Positions 6,787 through 14,896 of a DNA stretch of 41,658 nucleotides are shown here, in pieces. The stretch spans positions 24,940 to 66,597 of the forward strand of contig JAHFGE010000003.1 in assembly GCA_023247575.1 (NCBI GenBank), read 5' to 3'. The position numbers and the translations under genes were made by a program. Within the stretch, counting starts at the first letter, position 1; each line of letters begins with the position of its first letter. This DNA comes from Candidatus Omnitrophota bacterium. GTDB taxonomy: Bacteria > Omnitrophota > Gorgyraeia > Zapsychrales > Fredricksoniimonadaceae. The notes under the pieces were generated by a model that made no database searches, was not told the origin of the DNA, and worked only from the letters and a program-made list of their open reading frames with translations.

Positions 6787-8754
6787 ATGATTGAATTAAA
6801 GAACATAAGTAAAACTTATTATATCGGGACCCTGGAAGTGCCGGCGGTACGCGATGTGTCGTTGACCATGAATACCGGAGAATTTGTGGCTATTATGGGG
6901 GCTTCGGGTTCAGGTAAATCCACACTCATGCATATGTTGGGGCTTTTGGATAGGCCTGATTCCGGAAGTTATACATTAGCCGGTTACGATGTCACTAAAC
7001 TTACCGACGAGCAGATGGCCTTGGTACGCAATCGCTTCATTGGTTTTGTCTTTCAACAATTTCACCTTTTACCGCGCATGACGGCTTTAGAAAACGCAGC
7101 CTTACCTTTAGTGTATGCGGGCATTCATAGTTTAGATCAATCCAAGGAAAAATTACACGCCGTAGGCCTGGGGGACAGAATTGGGCATAAACCTAATGAA
7201 CTTTCCGGCGGCCAACAGCAAAGAGTGGCTATTGCCCGTGCTTTGGTTAATGACCCCGTGCTTTTGATGGCGGATGAACCGACAGGTAATCTGGACAGTA
7301 AAAGCAAAGAAGAGATCGTGACGATCTTGAAGAAACTTAATGACGAAGGTAAAACCGTGGTCATGGTGACTCATGAAAAAGACATGGCCTCTCATGCCAA
7401 ACGCATCATTCAAATGCGAGATGGCGTAATTATTTCAGATGAATATAATTCCACCGTACGGGGACAGTTGAATTCAACTGTCCCCATTAATGATTGGAGT
7501 TTTATAAATAAAACTATTTCTTCTTGGCAGGATATGGGTAAATGGCTGGATTCTCTTAAGCAGGCTATCAACGCTATGCTTTCCCATAAACTACGTTCTT
7601 TACTTTCTATTTTGGGAATTTTGATCGGAGTCGCAGCCGTTATCGCTATGTTGGCTTTGGGACAAGGAGCACAAGATTCTATCCAGGCGCAATTAGCTTC
7701 CTTAGGATCTAATCTGTTGATGGTGCGTCCTGGAAACATACGTACAGGCGGCGTTTCTTTAGGGGCTGGGACAGTCACTCGTATGACTTTTGCAGATGTG
7801 GCGGCTGTTCGTCAAATATCCGGGGTCCGAAGAGTCAGCGGCGCGGTTTCCGGAAGGGTGCAAGTCGTTGCTGGAAGTAAAAATTGGAATACAGAAGTAG
7901 ATGGCGTAGATGTGGATTATGGACTTATGCGCGCCTCGATGCCTGACATCGGACGGTTTTTTAACGCACAGGAAGTCACAGGTTGCGCTAAGGTCGCACT
8001 TTTAGGGCCAACGGTGGCCCAACAGCTCTTTGGAGATAAGAATCCTGTCGGAGAAGAAATTAAAATTAATTTAGTCAATTTTAAAGTTATTGGTATTCTG
8101 CCCCCTAAAGGTGCTAGCGGCGGCTGGCGTGACCAGGATGATGTGATCGTTGCTCCCATTACAACGACCATGTATCGTCTTTTAGGCAAACAGTATATTG
8201 ATTCGCTTTATGTAGAAGGGGCTTCTACGGATGTACTCGATAACATTCAAAATAATATTGTAGAATTGTTAGCTAAACGGCATCGTATCAATAGTAAAGA
8301 GGCCAATGATGCTTTTCAGGTACGCAATATGTCAGACATTAAGGCTACTTTAGAATCAACCACCAAAACCATGTCTATGCTTTTGGGCTCTATTGCGGCC
8401 ATATCGCTTTTGGTCGGCGGTATTGGCATCATGAATATTATGCTGGTTTCTGTGACCGAGAGAACTAGAGAAATCGGCCTGCGCAAAGCGATCGGGGCCA
8501 ATCGTCAGGATATTATGCTTCAGTTTTTGATTGAAGCGGTCATGCTATCGCTGATTGGCGGCCTGGCAGGTGTTGTTTTAGGTTCAGGAGTTTCTTTTTT
8601 GCTGACTCTTTTTGCAGGCTGGGCAGTGAAAGTTTCTTTATTTTCTATCATTTTATCGACGGTATTTTCATTGGCTGTGGGATTAATTTTTGGATTATGG
8701 CCTGCCTATCAAGCTTCTTTGCTTAATCCCATCGAAGCTTTGCGGTACGAATAA
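6787..8754 (+). CDS. MacB-like ABC transporter (ATPase fused to FtsX-type permease)
   Basis: 655 residues from the ATG at 6787, seven bases after the adaptor stop; an earlier in-frame GTG at 6736 would overlap that gene and add residues outside the family. ATPase: Walker A GASGSGKST (residues 38-46), signature LSGGQQQR, Walker B LLMADEPTGN. After a linker the permease has one membrane segment near LLSILGILIGVAAVIAMLAL, a large periplasmic MacB_PCD domain, then three C-terminal segments ending WPAYQASLLNPIEALRYE, the normal family end. MacB pumps drive substrates from the periplasm into TolC by a mechanical cycle. A perfect 26-bp palindrome at 7460-7485 encodes part of the linker (about residues 225-233), the place best able to tolerate it. 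Confidence 0.94.
   Translation: MIELKNISKTYYIGTLEVPAVRDVSLTMNTGEFVAIMGASGSGKSTLMHMLGLLDRPDSGSYTLAGYDVTKLTDEQMALVRNRFIGFVFQQFHLLPRMTALENAALPLVYAGIHSLDQSKEKLHAVGLGDRIGHKPNELSGGQQQRVAIARALVNDPVLLMADEPTGNLDSKSKEEIVTILKKLNDEGKTVVMVTHEKDMASHAKRIIQMRDGVIISDEYNSTVRGQLNSTVPINDWSFINKTISSWQDMGKWLDSLKQAINAMLSHKLRSLLSILGILIGVAAVIAMLALGQGAQDSIQAQLASLGSNLLMVRPGNIRTGGVSLGAGTVTRMTFADVAAVRQISGVRRVSGAVSGRVQVVAGSKNWNTEVDGVDVDYGLMRASMPDIGRFFNAQEVTGCAKVALLGPTVAQQLFGDKNPVGEEIKINLVNFKVIGILPPKGASGGWRDQDDVIVAPITTTMYRLLGKQYIDSLYVEGASTDVLDNIQNNIVELLAKRHRINSKEANDAFQVRNMSDIKATLESTTKTMSMLLGSIAAISLLVGGIGIMNIMLVSVTERTREIGLRKAIGANRQDIMLQFLIEAVMLSLIGGLAGVVLGSGVSFLLTLFAGWAVKVSLFSIILSTVFSLAVGLIFGLWPAYQASLLNPIEALRYE
7460..7485. 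repeat. Perfect 26-bp palindrome in the macB-like gene
   Basis: Two complementary 13-base arms with no loop, beginning GGGGACAGTTGAA and centred on GAATTC. It is translated in frame in the ATPase-permease linker. From recall, GGGGACAG-type palindromes occur dispersed in several bacterial genomes, some with REP-associated (Y1-type) transposases; none is present in this window. Confidence 0.85.
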
Positions 8755-8782
8755 TCTTTTAAGGATGGTCCTCATTTAACTC

Positions 8783-8810
8783 TTGCCTTAGGCTGTTTTA
8801 CTCATACAAT
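8783..8810 (+). promoter_or_regulatory. Putative housekeeping promoter upstream of osmC-like gene
   Basis: TTGCCT at 8783-8788 and TACAAT at 8805-8810, separated by 16 bases, lie in the 81-base gap before the OsmC gene. A strong ribosome binding site (GGAGG at 8827-8831) follows. Confidence 0.45.
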
Positions 8811-8835
8811 TGATTAAATAGAATCGGAGGATGAT

Positions 8836-9246
8836 ATGGTCAAAATGAATGTAGTTTATGAAGGGAATTTAAGGTGCCGTATGACGCATGAGCCATCGGG
8901 TTCTGTCATTTTAACAGATGCGCCTAAGGACAATATGGGTAAAGGCGAGGCCTTCTCTCCGACGGATTTAACGGCCGCCGCTTTGGCCTCTTGCATGATG
9001 ACCGTCATGGGGATCGTGGCCAATCGCCACCATATTGACCTTAAAGGCACCCGGCTGGACACAACCAAAGAAATGGTAACGGCTCCTGTACGTAGGATCG
9101 GCGTTATCCGTGTGGATTTTCACATGCCCAAGGGAATTTCCGTCGATAAACGCGGCTTATTGGAGAATGCTGCACACACTTGTCCGGTGCATAAAAGTCT
9201 GCATCCGGATGTACAGATACCTGTTCAATTTCATTATCCTGATTAG
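8836..9246 (+). CDS. OsmC/Ohr-family protein
   Basis: 136 residues, the usual length for the family. The two conserved cysteines are present: C53 in LAAALASCMMTVMG-type context (TAAALASCMMTV) and C116 in NAAHTCPVHKSL. In OsmC/Ohr proteins these reduce organic hydroperoxides. The version HTCPVHKSL is typical of the general OsmC-like subgroup, so the exact substrate is open. It has its own likely promoter and a strong ribosome binding site. The MFS gene starts five bases after the stop, so the two are co-transcribed, consistent with a small detoxification operon. Confidence 0.9.
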   Translation: MVKMNVVYEGNLRCRMTHEPSGSVILTDAPKDNMGKGEAFSPTDLTAAALASCMMTVMGIVANRHHIDLKGTRLDTTKEMVTAPVRRIGVIRVDFHMPKGISVDKRGLLENAAHTCPVHKSLHPDVQIPVQFHYPD

Positions 9247-9251
9247 GTTTT

Positions 9252-10520
9252 ATGAATATCTTACGCTCCATCGGTCGCGCCTTGCGCTATCGCAATTACC
9301 GTCTGTTTTTTGCTGGTCAAAGTATATCACTGATTGGTACCTGGCTTCAACAAACAGCCTTACCATGGTTAGTGTACCGCCTCACCTCGTCGGTCTTCTT
9401 ACTAGGCGTGGTAGGCTTTTTAAGCCAGATTCCCGCCTTTTTACTAACACCCTTTGCCGGAGTGTTCATTGATCGTATGGATCGCCGACACATGCTGTTG
9501 ATAACTCAGACAACATCGATGCTTCAGGCGCTTCTGTTATGGTTATTGTTAGTAAGCCACCATATGAGTGTGCCAGCGGTTCTCATACTTTCTTTAGTTT
9601 TAGGGATTATTAATGCTTTCGATATCCCCGCCCGTCAATCATTTGTGGTTGACATGATTGAAAATAAAGAAGATTTGGGTAACGCCATTGCGCTTAATTC
9701 CTCCATGGTGCATGCGGCGCGTTTAATTGGGCCGACGCTGGCAGGGATTATTATCGGCCTTGCTGGGGAAGCCAGCTGTTTTTTGCTCAACTCTCTAAGT
9801 TTTTTAGCTGTCATTGCTTCTTTATTAAAAATGAACACTCAACCTCGCCCTGTTGCTGTCTCTCAAACCAGTATCTGGAATGGCGTCAAAGAAGGGGTCT
9901 CATACGTTAGGGGACATATCCCCATGCGAGCTATTTTGTTTCTGATAGCTACTGTCAGTTTAACAGGGATGCCTTATATGATATTTATGCCGGTATACGC
10001 TAAAGATATTTTTCATGGGACTTCCTATACATTAGGTTTTTTGATAGGTGCCTCAGGTTTGGGTGCATTGGCAGGAGCTATGTACCTGGCTTCTCGTCAA
10101 GGGATTCAAGGCTTTAGTCGCATTATTGCCGGTGCGTCGAGTTTGTTTGGACTTGGACTTATGGCTTTTGCGATTTCGCAAACCTTATGGCTTTCCTGGG
10201 GCTGTATGGTGTTAGTAGGATTCGGCATGATGGTTCAATTTGCCGCTACTAACACAGTACTGCAAACGCTAGTCCAGGATGCTAAACGGGGACGGGTGAT
10301 GAGTCTTTACACGGTCTGTTTTATGGGCATGACACCTGTGGGAAGTTTTATAGAAGGGTGGATGGCGCATCACCTTGGGGTGCCCTTGACTATTTTTGTG
10401 GGCGGTTTAGTATGTCTGCTGGCCTCTTTGAGTTTCGCCAGAAACCTACCTTCTTTACGCAAAGCGATGCAACGTTATAGAGAGAAAATTCCTACCGTCA
10501 CAGATCCTGCCAGTTCCTAA
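9252..10520 (+). CDS. MFS transporter (EntS/MFS_3-like exporter)
   Basis: 422 residues with about 12 hydrophobic segments. The start RYRNYRLFFAGQSISLIGTW and the following QQTALPWLVYRLT are typical of the MFS_3/EntS-like exporter group; the A-type loop after helix 2 reads DRMDRRHMLL. Members export siderophores, macrolides or other small molecules; the substrate cannot be read from sequence. The gene follows the OsmC gene by five bases. The C-terminus ends in a short polar tail (KIPTVTDPASS). Confidence 0.9.
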   Translation: MNILRSIGRALRYRNYRLFFAGQSISLIGTWLQQTALPWLVYRLTSSVFLLGVVGFLSQIPAFLLTPFAGVFIDRMDRRHMLLITQTTSMLQALLLWLLLVSHHMSVPAVLILSLVLGIINAFDIPARQSFVVDMIENKEDLGNAIALNSSMVHAARLIGPTLAGIIIGLAGEASCFLLNSLSFLAVIASLLKMNTQPRPVAVSQTSIWNGVKEGVSYVRGHIPMRAILFLIATVSLTGMPYMIFMPVYAKDIFHGTSYTLGFLIGASGLGALAGAMYLASRQGIQGFSRIIAGASSLFGLGLMAFAISQTLWLSWGCMVLVGFGMMVQFAATNTVLQTLVQDAKRGRVMSLYTVCFMGMTPVGSFIEGWMAHHLGVPLTIFVGGLVCLLASLSFARNLPSLRKAMQRYREKIPTVTDPASS

Positions 10521-10556
10521 TTTCAGAACCCCAGGGTGGGGAAGGTTATTAAAATA

Positions 10557-10635
10557 TGCTATCCTTAAAGAGAGGGGAGAGTGTGAGCATTTTTTTGAAA
10601 AGTTTACTTTAAGCTTAAAGGAAATGCTGTAAAAT
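10557..10635 (+). promoter_or_regulatory. Possible promoter elements before the prepilin genes
   Basis: The 124-base gap holds two extended -10-like boxes, TGCTATCCT at 10557-10565 and TGCTGTAAAAT at 10625-10635, without convincing -35 boxes. If the second is used, transcription would start within a few bases of the ATG at 10645 and the mRNA would be nearly leaderless. Confidence 0.3.
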
Positions 10636-10644
10636 AAAACAACT

Positions 10645-11043
10645 ATGAATTGGAAAATTTCCAAAGGATTTAGTCTCCCTGAGCTGTTATTGGTAGCCGC
10701 CCTTTTAGGCTATACCTTGTCGGTTGTATTATTGACTTTTTTTAGCGGTACCAGGCTTAACGAGGAGAGCCGTAATTTAATTTCAGCAACCACCCATGCC
10801 GAATTTGTCATGGAAAGCATTAAAAACAGTACCTTTTCCAGCCTTGTAACATACATCAACGGTGGCATGTGGACATGGAATACAGTGACAATAACCAGTA
10901 ACGGGTTAACGGCCTTAAATAGTGAAAACATCACTACAACTTCCAGCGGAACCAATCCGGTGGACGTGACCGTAACTGTTACTTGGAATGATACCCAAGG
11001 AAGGAGCCGATCAAAGATTTTAAGGACTTTGATCTCAAGATGA
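10645..11043 (+). CDS. Prepilin-like protein (type II/IV N-methylation motif)
   Basis: 132 residues. The N-terminus has a short basic leader followed by the prepilin peptidase site KG/FSLPELLLVAALLGY, with Glu at mature position 5, and then the single hydrophobic helix of a pilin-like protein. The globular part is Thr/Asn rich. It overlaps the next prepilin gene by four bases (ATGA). Together with the two following genes it forms a minor pilin set like PilV/PilW/PilX, which prime assembly of type IV pili or type II secretion pseudopili. No ATPase or membrane core gene lies nearby, so the machine is encoded elsewhere. Confidence 0.85.
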   Translation: MNWKISKGFSLPELLLVAALLGYTLSVVLLTFFSGTRLNEESRNLISATTHAEFVMESIKNSTFSSLVTYINGGMWTWNTVTITSNGLTALNSENITTTSSGTNPVDVTVTVTWNDTQGRSRSKILRTLISR

Positions 11044-11531
11044 TCACAATAGCACAAAACACCAGAGGCTACACCTTTGTAGAAGCTTTAATCAGCGTAC
11101 TCCTACTTTCTGTCATTTTGTTGGGAGTTCACGGTGTTTTGCTAACCGGCAACACGGTTTTCACCAAAGATTCCACTTTGCTCGATATGGAACAGCAGAC
11201 CAGAAACGCTATGGATCGCATGGTCAGGGAAGTCCGCCAGGCATCATCGCAGAACATCATTACCAATTATAACGGTACGACCAATGATTATATTCAATTT
11301 TTTACCCCTACGGCACCCACACCTAATGGACTTCAATATTATTTAAGTGGGACGAATTTGGTAAGGGTCAATAATTCGGGAGTAGCCAAAAATGTAGCCA
11401 GCAATATCGGTCTTTTAAAATTGAGTTTAACAGGATCGCTCTTACAAATCCAGGCAACGGCCCAAAAAACGATGTATTCGGTAACCATTTCTTTCCCCCT
11501 TACAGAGAGAGTGAGGTTAAGAAATGAATAA
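11040..11531 (+). CDS. Prepilin-like protein (PilW-like)
   Basis: 163 residues with prepilin site RG/YTFVEALISVLLLSVIL (Glu at +5). The central part has MEQQTRNAMDRMVREVRQAS, characteristic of PilW-type minor pilins and related type II secretion pseudopilins, followed by a beta-rich end with LLQIQATAQ. It overlaps both neighbours (four bases upstream, eight downstream), so the three are coupled. The family is clear but the specific role, pilus or secretion, is not. Confidence 0.85.
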   Translation: MITIAQNTRGYTFVEALISVLLLSVILLGVHGVLLTGNTVFTKDSTLLDMEQQTRNAMDRMVREVRQASSQNIITNYNGTTNDYIQFFTPTAPTPNGLQYYLSGTNLVRVNNSGVAKNVASNIGLLKLSLTGSLLQIQATAQKTMYSVTISFPLTERVRLRNE

Positions 11532-12861
11532 ATGGATCCAAACCCTTCGACTCTCTCCTCACTTCGCTCGTCGTTCGCTCAGGGTGGTTCGACTCTGCAA
11601 TCCAATGGTGAGCGAGCGGAGCGAGTCGAACCATAGGGGCTCCATAGTTTTCGCATTTTTACTTATTCTTGTTTTATCTGGTTTAAGTGCAGCTATTCTT
11701 TTAAAGAGTGTAAATGAAAGTCGGGTAGCCAATCGGATGGCTAACTCATCCGCAGCCCTGTGGGCCGCTGAAGCCGGCGTACAAAAAGTCCTATGGGAAT
11801 ATAATTACAATAACTGCCGGGATATGATTCAGCAATCTTCAGGCATTGCCTGTACTGATTGTACTTGTGGTAGTGTGACTAAGTCCCTGGCAGGGACGCT
11901 GACTGGCTACGCTGATTATGACGTAACATTCAATAGTGCCAATACCACACTTCAATCGGTTGGCTCAGTGCCAAGCCGCAGTGCTGCTAATCTGATTCAG
12001 CGCCGGGTTCAGGTCACTGTCGGCAGGCCGCCAACTTTTGGCAATGGAATTTTTGCACAGGGACAGGTCTGGTTGTCTAATAATGCCTTGATTGATTCCT
12101 ATAACTCGAGCAATGGTCCCTATGGGGGTTCCAATATTCTTCATAATGGTAATATTGGTACCAATGGAACAGGTTCAGGCATAATAAACCTTAGTAATAA
12201 TGTCACGGTGGATGGTAATCTCAGTACAGGTCCTGGTGGCACGGTCACAAAAGGGAATAATGTAACTGTCACAGGTACGACCACCAGCAATAACAGTGTT
12301 GCCCTTCCAGCGGTAGTTGTGCCATCGACTTTAACTGGTTTATCTAGTGGAGGAACATTAAGTATTGCTAATAATGGTTCTCAGACACTTAATGCCGGTA
12401 ATTATAAATATACAAATATCAGTATGGCTAATAATGCAACACTTAATATTAATGGCAATGTAAGCATTTATTTAACGGGTGCCACTGATTTGACCGCCAG
12501 CAATAATGTTGCTATTAATGTTACTAATGGATCAACCTTGACTATTTATCTTGATGGGACACTTAGTGTTAACAATAATGCTGCGATTAATAATGTTTCC
12601 CGACTTCCATCCAATCTTCAAATTTATAGTACTTATACGGGATCTAATGGTATCAGCATCGGTAATAACGCCACTACTTATGCGGCCGTCTATGCGCCTA
12701 CGACGGATGTTAATATGAGCAATAACGATAGTCTCTATGGGGCGGTAGTGGGTAAAACAGTAACATTAAATAATAATGCGGCCATTCATTATGATCAAGT
12801 TTTGGCAACGGTGGCTAACCCTTTCCAAAATGCCATTACCAGCAATTGGCAAGAATATTAA
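11524..12861 (+). CDS. PilX-like prepilin with Asn-rich beta-solenoid-type domain
   Basis: 445 residues. A PilX-like start is seen at RGSIVFAFLLILVLSGLSAA then RMANSSAALWAAEAGVQK, the motif that normally lies within the first ~50 residues. Here it is preceded by ~35 residues mostly encoded by an inverted repeat, so the leader is extended. From about residue 175 the protein is rich in NNA/NNV/NGN units (SNNALIDSYNSSNG, NNVTVDGNLSTG), suggesting a right-handed beta-helix like the DUF7305/polymer-forming domains found on such proteins. It is probably a surface or pilus-tip adhesin presented by the pilin-like start. The short kdp gene begins 14 bases after its stop. Confidence 0.8.
   Translation: MNKWIQTLRLSPHFARRSLRVVRLCNPMVSERSESNHRGSIVFAFLLILVLSGLSAAILLKSVNESRVANRMANSSAALWAAEAGVQKVLWEYNYNNCRDMIQQSSGIACTDCTCGSVTKSLAGTLTGYADYDVTFNSANTTLQSVGSVPSRSAANLIQRRVQVTVGRPPTFGNGIFAQGQVWLSNNALIDSYNSSNGPYGGSNILHNGNIGTNGTGSGIINLSNNVTVDGNLSTGPGGTVTKGNNVTVTGTTTSNNSVALPAVVVPSTLTGLSSGGTLSIANNGSQTLNAGNYKYTNISMANNATLNINGNVSIYLTGATDLTASNNVAINVTNGSTLTIYLDGTLSVNNNAAINNVSRLPSNLQIYSTYTGSNGISIGNNATTYAAVYAPTTDVNMSNNDSLYGAVVGKTVTLNNNAAIHYDQVLATVANPFQNAITSNWQEY
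11543..11632. repeat. CCTTCGAC-family inverted repeat in the PilX-like leader
   Basis: The element begins CCCTTCGACTC and contains GGTTCGACTC (11586-11595) paired with GAGTCGAACC (11623-11632), plus GCTCAGGG. Same family as 14788, 18091 and 34149. It encodes about residues 7-37 in frame, between the first Met and the RGS start of the PilX helix. Confidence 0.75.
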
Positions 12862-12875
12862 TTTAGGGAAATAGC

Positions 12876-12956
12876 ATGGACATTGTTTTTATAGGATTAA
12901 TCATTTTTCTTATGGTTTTATCGCTAGGCTTCATCACTTTATGCGGCAAGGTATAA
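12876..12956 (+). CDS. 26-residue membrane peptide preceding kdpF
   Basis: A tiny gene with start MDIVFIGLIIFLMVLSLGFI, one membrane span and end CGKV. It lies 14 bases after the PilX-like stop and 12 bases before kdpF. From recall, a similar short hydrophobic ORF beginning MD..F.G precedes kdpF in many kdp operons but is seldom annotated. A weak Shine-Dalgarno (AGGGAAATAGC) precedes the ATG. Function unknown; it may assist Kdp assembly as KdpF does. Confidence 0.6.
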   Translation: MDIVFIGLIIFLMVLSLGFITLCGKV

Positions 12957-12968
12957 GGGGGTGTGTTT

Positions 12969-13058
12969 ATGTTAGCTATTTACTGGGTTGGAGGTATTGT
13001 TTCGGTTGCCTTGTTTGCGTATCTTTTAATTGCATTTTTTAAACCGGAGATTTTTTAG
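12969..13058 (+). CDS. kdpF: KdpF, small subunit of the potassium-transporting ATPase
   Basis: 29 residues with one membrane helix; the end YLLIAFFKPEIF matches the KdpF consensus (YLxxALxxPExF). KdpF is a lipid-like stabiliser of the KdpABC complex in E. coli. It lies two bases before kdpA, as in other kdp operons. Confidence 0.85.
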   Translation: MLAIYWVGGIVSVALFAYLLIAFFKPEIF

Positions 13059-13060
13059 TT

Positions 13061-14896
13061 ATGAGCCATAACGATTTTATTCAAATGGGTATTTATCTTG
13101 TAGTGTTACTTTTGGCCGTCAAGCCATTAGGAATTTATATGGCGTATGTTTATGAAGGCAAACCAGCTGGTCTGAACATATGGTTGAGTGGTCTGGAACG
13201 GTGGATTTATCGCATCTGCGGAGTCAAACCGGAAAAGGGCATGACCTGGAAAGAATATGCCATTGCTCTTTTGGTGTTTAATATATTAGGTATTCTGATG
13301 GTTTATGCTATTCAGCGTCTTCAGGCCTTCTTACCTTTAAATCCCATGGCCATGGCAGCTGTATCACCGGACTCTTCCTTTAATACGGCAGTCAGTTTCG
13401 CTACCAACACCAACTGGCAGGGTTATAGCGGTGAAAGCACGACGAGTTACTTAACGCAGATGTTGGCCTTGGCCAAACAAAATTTTTCATCCGCAGCAAC
13501 GGGAATGGCTGTTCTGGCTGCTTTGATCAGAGGATTTATTCAAAAGCAGATGAATACCATTGGTAATTTCTGGGTCGATTTGGTAAGAACTGTTCTTTAT
13601 ATTCTACTGCCTCTGTCGATTATCTTTGCGCTGATTCTCGTATCTCAAGGGGTACCGCAAACCTTTAGTCCTAGCGCAAAAGCTACCTTGGTTCAAGCAA
13701 CGAAAGATTCAAATGGGAAACCAATGACCGAGCAGGATATAGCGCTAGGTCCCGTGGCTTCCCAGATAGCCATCAAGCAATTGGGAACCAATGGAGGTGG
13801 ATATTACAATGCTAATTCCGCCCATCCGTATGAAAATTCAACGCCTTTATCGAATTTTTTAGAAATGATCGCCATACTTTTGATTCCAGCAGCACTATGT
13901 TATACCTTTGGGGTTATGGTCAGAGATCGTCGCCAGGGTTGGGCTCTTCTGGCGGCCATGTTAGTTATTTTTATTCCTTGTCTTTGGGCTTCTATCACCA
14001 TTGAACAGAAAGGGAATCCTCTCTTCGATAAACTCGGTGTTGACCAAAGGGCAACAGCCTATCAGCCGGGTGGCAATATGGAAGGCAAGGAGGCCCGTTT
14101 TGGCGTTGTTTCTTCTGCTATTTGGTCTGTGGCCACCACCTCGGCTTCTAATGGTTCGGTTAATTCTATGCATGATTCATATATGCCTTTAGGTGGTTTG
14201 ATTCCGATGTGGCTTATTCAGCTTGGGGAAGTCATTTTTGGAGGTGTTGGTTCAGGCCTTTATGGAATGATCGCTTTTGTGATTGTGGCAGTTTTCGTGG
14301 CTGGTCTTATGATCGGCCGCACGCCGGAATATTTAGGGAAGAAGATTGAGGCCTTTGAAATGAAAATGGCGTCTTTGATGGCTTTGATCCCACATATTTT
14401 TGTCCTTATACCAACGGCTATCGCTGTACTTACAGTCGCAGGCAAAGCAGGGATTTCAAACCCAGGGCCACATGGTTTCAGTGAAATCCTTTATGGGTTT
14501 TCCTCGGCAGGCAATAATAATGGCAGTGCATTTGCGGGCTTAAATGCCAATACGGTTTTTTATAATACTGCTTTAGGGGTATCCATGTTTTTTGCACGTT
14601 ATTGGCTTATGATTCCGGCCTTAGCCATCGCGGGGTCTTTATCGGCAAAAAAAATTGTGCCAACAACTCAAGGAACCCTGCCCACTCATACGCCACTTTT
14701 TGTATTTTTTCTGGCGATGGTTATTTTAATTGTTGGAGCATTGGCCTTTTTCCCGGCTTTGGCGTTGGGGCCAATGGTGGAACATTTAATCCTTCGATCC
14801 TTCGATTTTACTCAGGATCAAACACTGAGCATAGTCGAATGTGTTCGATTACACTCAGGATTAACCCTGAGCGAAGTCGAAGGGTTAATGATATGA
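13061..14896 (+). CDS. kdpA: KdpA, potassium-binding channel subunit of the Kdp ATPase
   Basis: 611 residues, about 30-50 longer than usual. KdpA is the K+-selective channel-like subunit with about ten membrane helices; family segments seen include NTAVSFATNTNWQGYSGEST, QLGTNGGGYYNANSAHPYEN (filter loop) and YGFSSAGNNNGSAFAGL. The natural end FFPALALGPMVEHL is followed by about 35 extra residues (ILRSFDFTQDQTLS...) encoded by a palindromic repeat at 14788-14890, so the original stop seems to have been lost. The stop overlaps the kdpB start (ATGA). Whether the longer tail still permits a working complex is unknown; the rest is intact. Confidence 0.96.
   Translation: MSHNDFIQMGIYLVVLLLAVKPLGIYMAYVYEGKPAGLNIWLSGLERWIYRICGVKPEKGMTWKEYAIALLVFNILGILMVYAIQRLQAFLPLNPMAMAAVSPDSSFNTAVSFATNTNWQGYSGESTTSYLTQMLALAKQNFSSAATGMAVLAALIRGFIQKQMNTIGNFWVDLVRTVLYILLPLSIIFALILVSQGVPQTFSPSAKATLVQATKDSNGKPMTEQDIALGPVASQIAIKQLGTNGGGYYNANSAHPYENSTPLSNFLEMIAILLIPAALCYTFGVMVRDRRQGWALLAAMLVIFIPCLWASITIEQKGNPLFDKLGVDQRATAYQPGGNMEGKEARFGVVSSAIWSVATTSASNGSVNSMHDSYMPLGGLIPMWLIQLGEVIFGGVGSGLYGMIAFVIVAVFVAGLMIGRTPEYLGKKIEAFEMKMASLMALIPHIFVLIPTAIAVLTVAGKAGISNPGPHGFSEILYGFSSAGNNNGSAFAGLNANTVFYNTALGVSMFFARYWLMIPALAIAGSLSAKKIVPTTQGTLPTHTPLFVFFLAMVILIVGALAFFPALALGPMVEHLILRSFDFTQDQTLSIVECVRLHSGLTLSEVEGLMI
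14788..14890. repeat. CCTTCGA-family inverted repeat forming the 3' end of kdpA
   Basis: Outer arms TAATCCTTCGA and TCGAAGGGTTA flank internal CTCAGGAT and CCTGAGCGAAG segments, so several nested copies of the same unit are present. It encodes the unusual C-terminal tail of KdpA and ends just before the kdpB ATG at 14893. Confidence 0.8.

Noticed and set aside
7460..7485. Transposon end
   Set aside because: There is no transposase, partner end or target duplication in the window; it is treated as a dispersed palindrome.
12862..13061. Riboswitch (for example c-di-AMP/ydaO type) ahead of kdp
   Set aside because: The space is filled by two tiny genes and no leader long enough for a riboswitch exists.
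14602..14892. Upstream extension of kdpB by ~97 residues in an open frame
   Set aside because: The region is the 3' end of kdpA in another frame; KdpB homologues start at MKK...SLFDP, matching the ATG at 14893.
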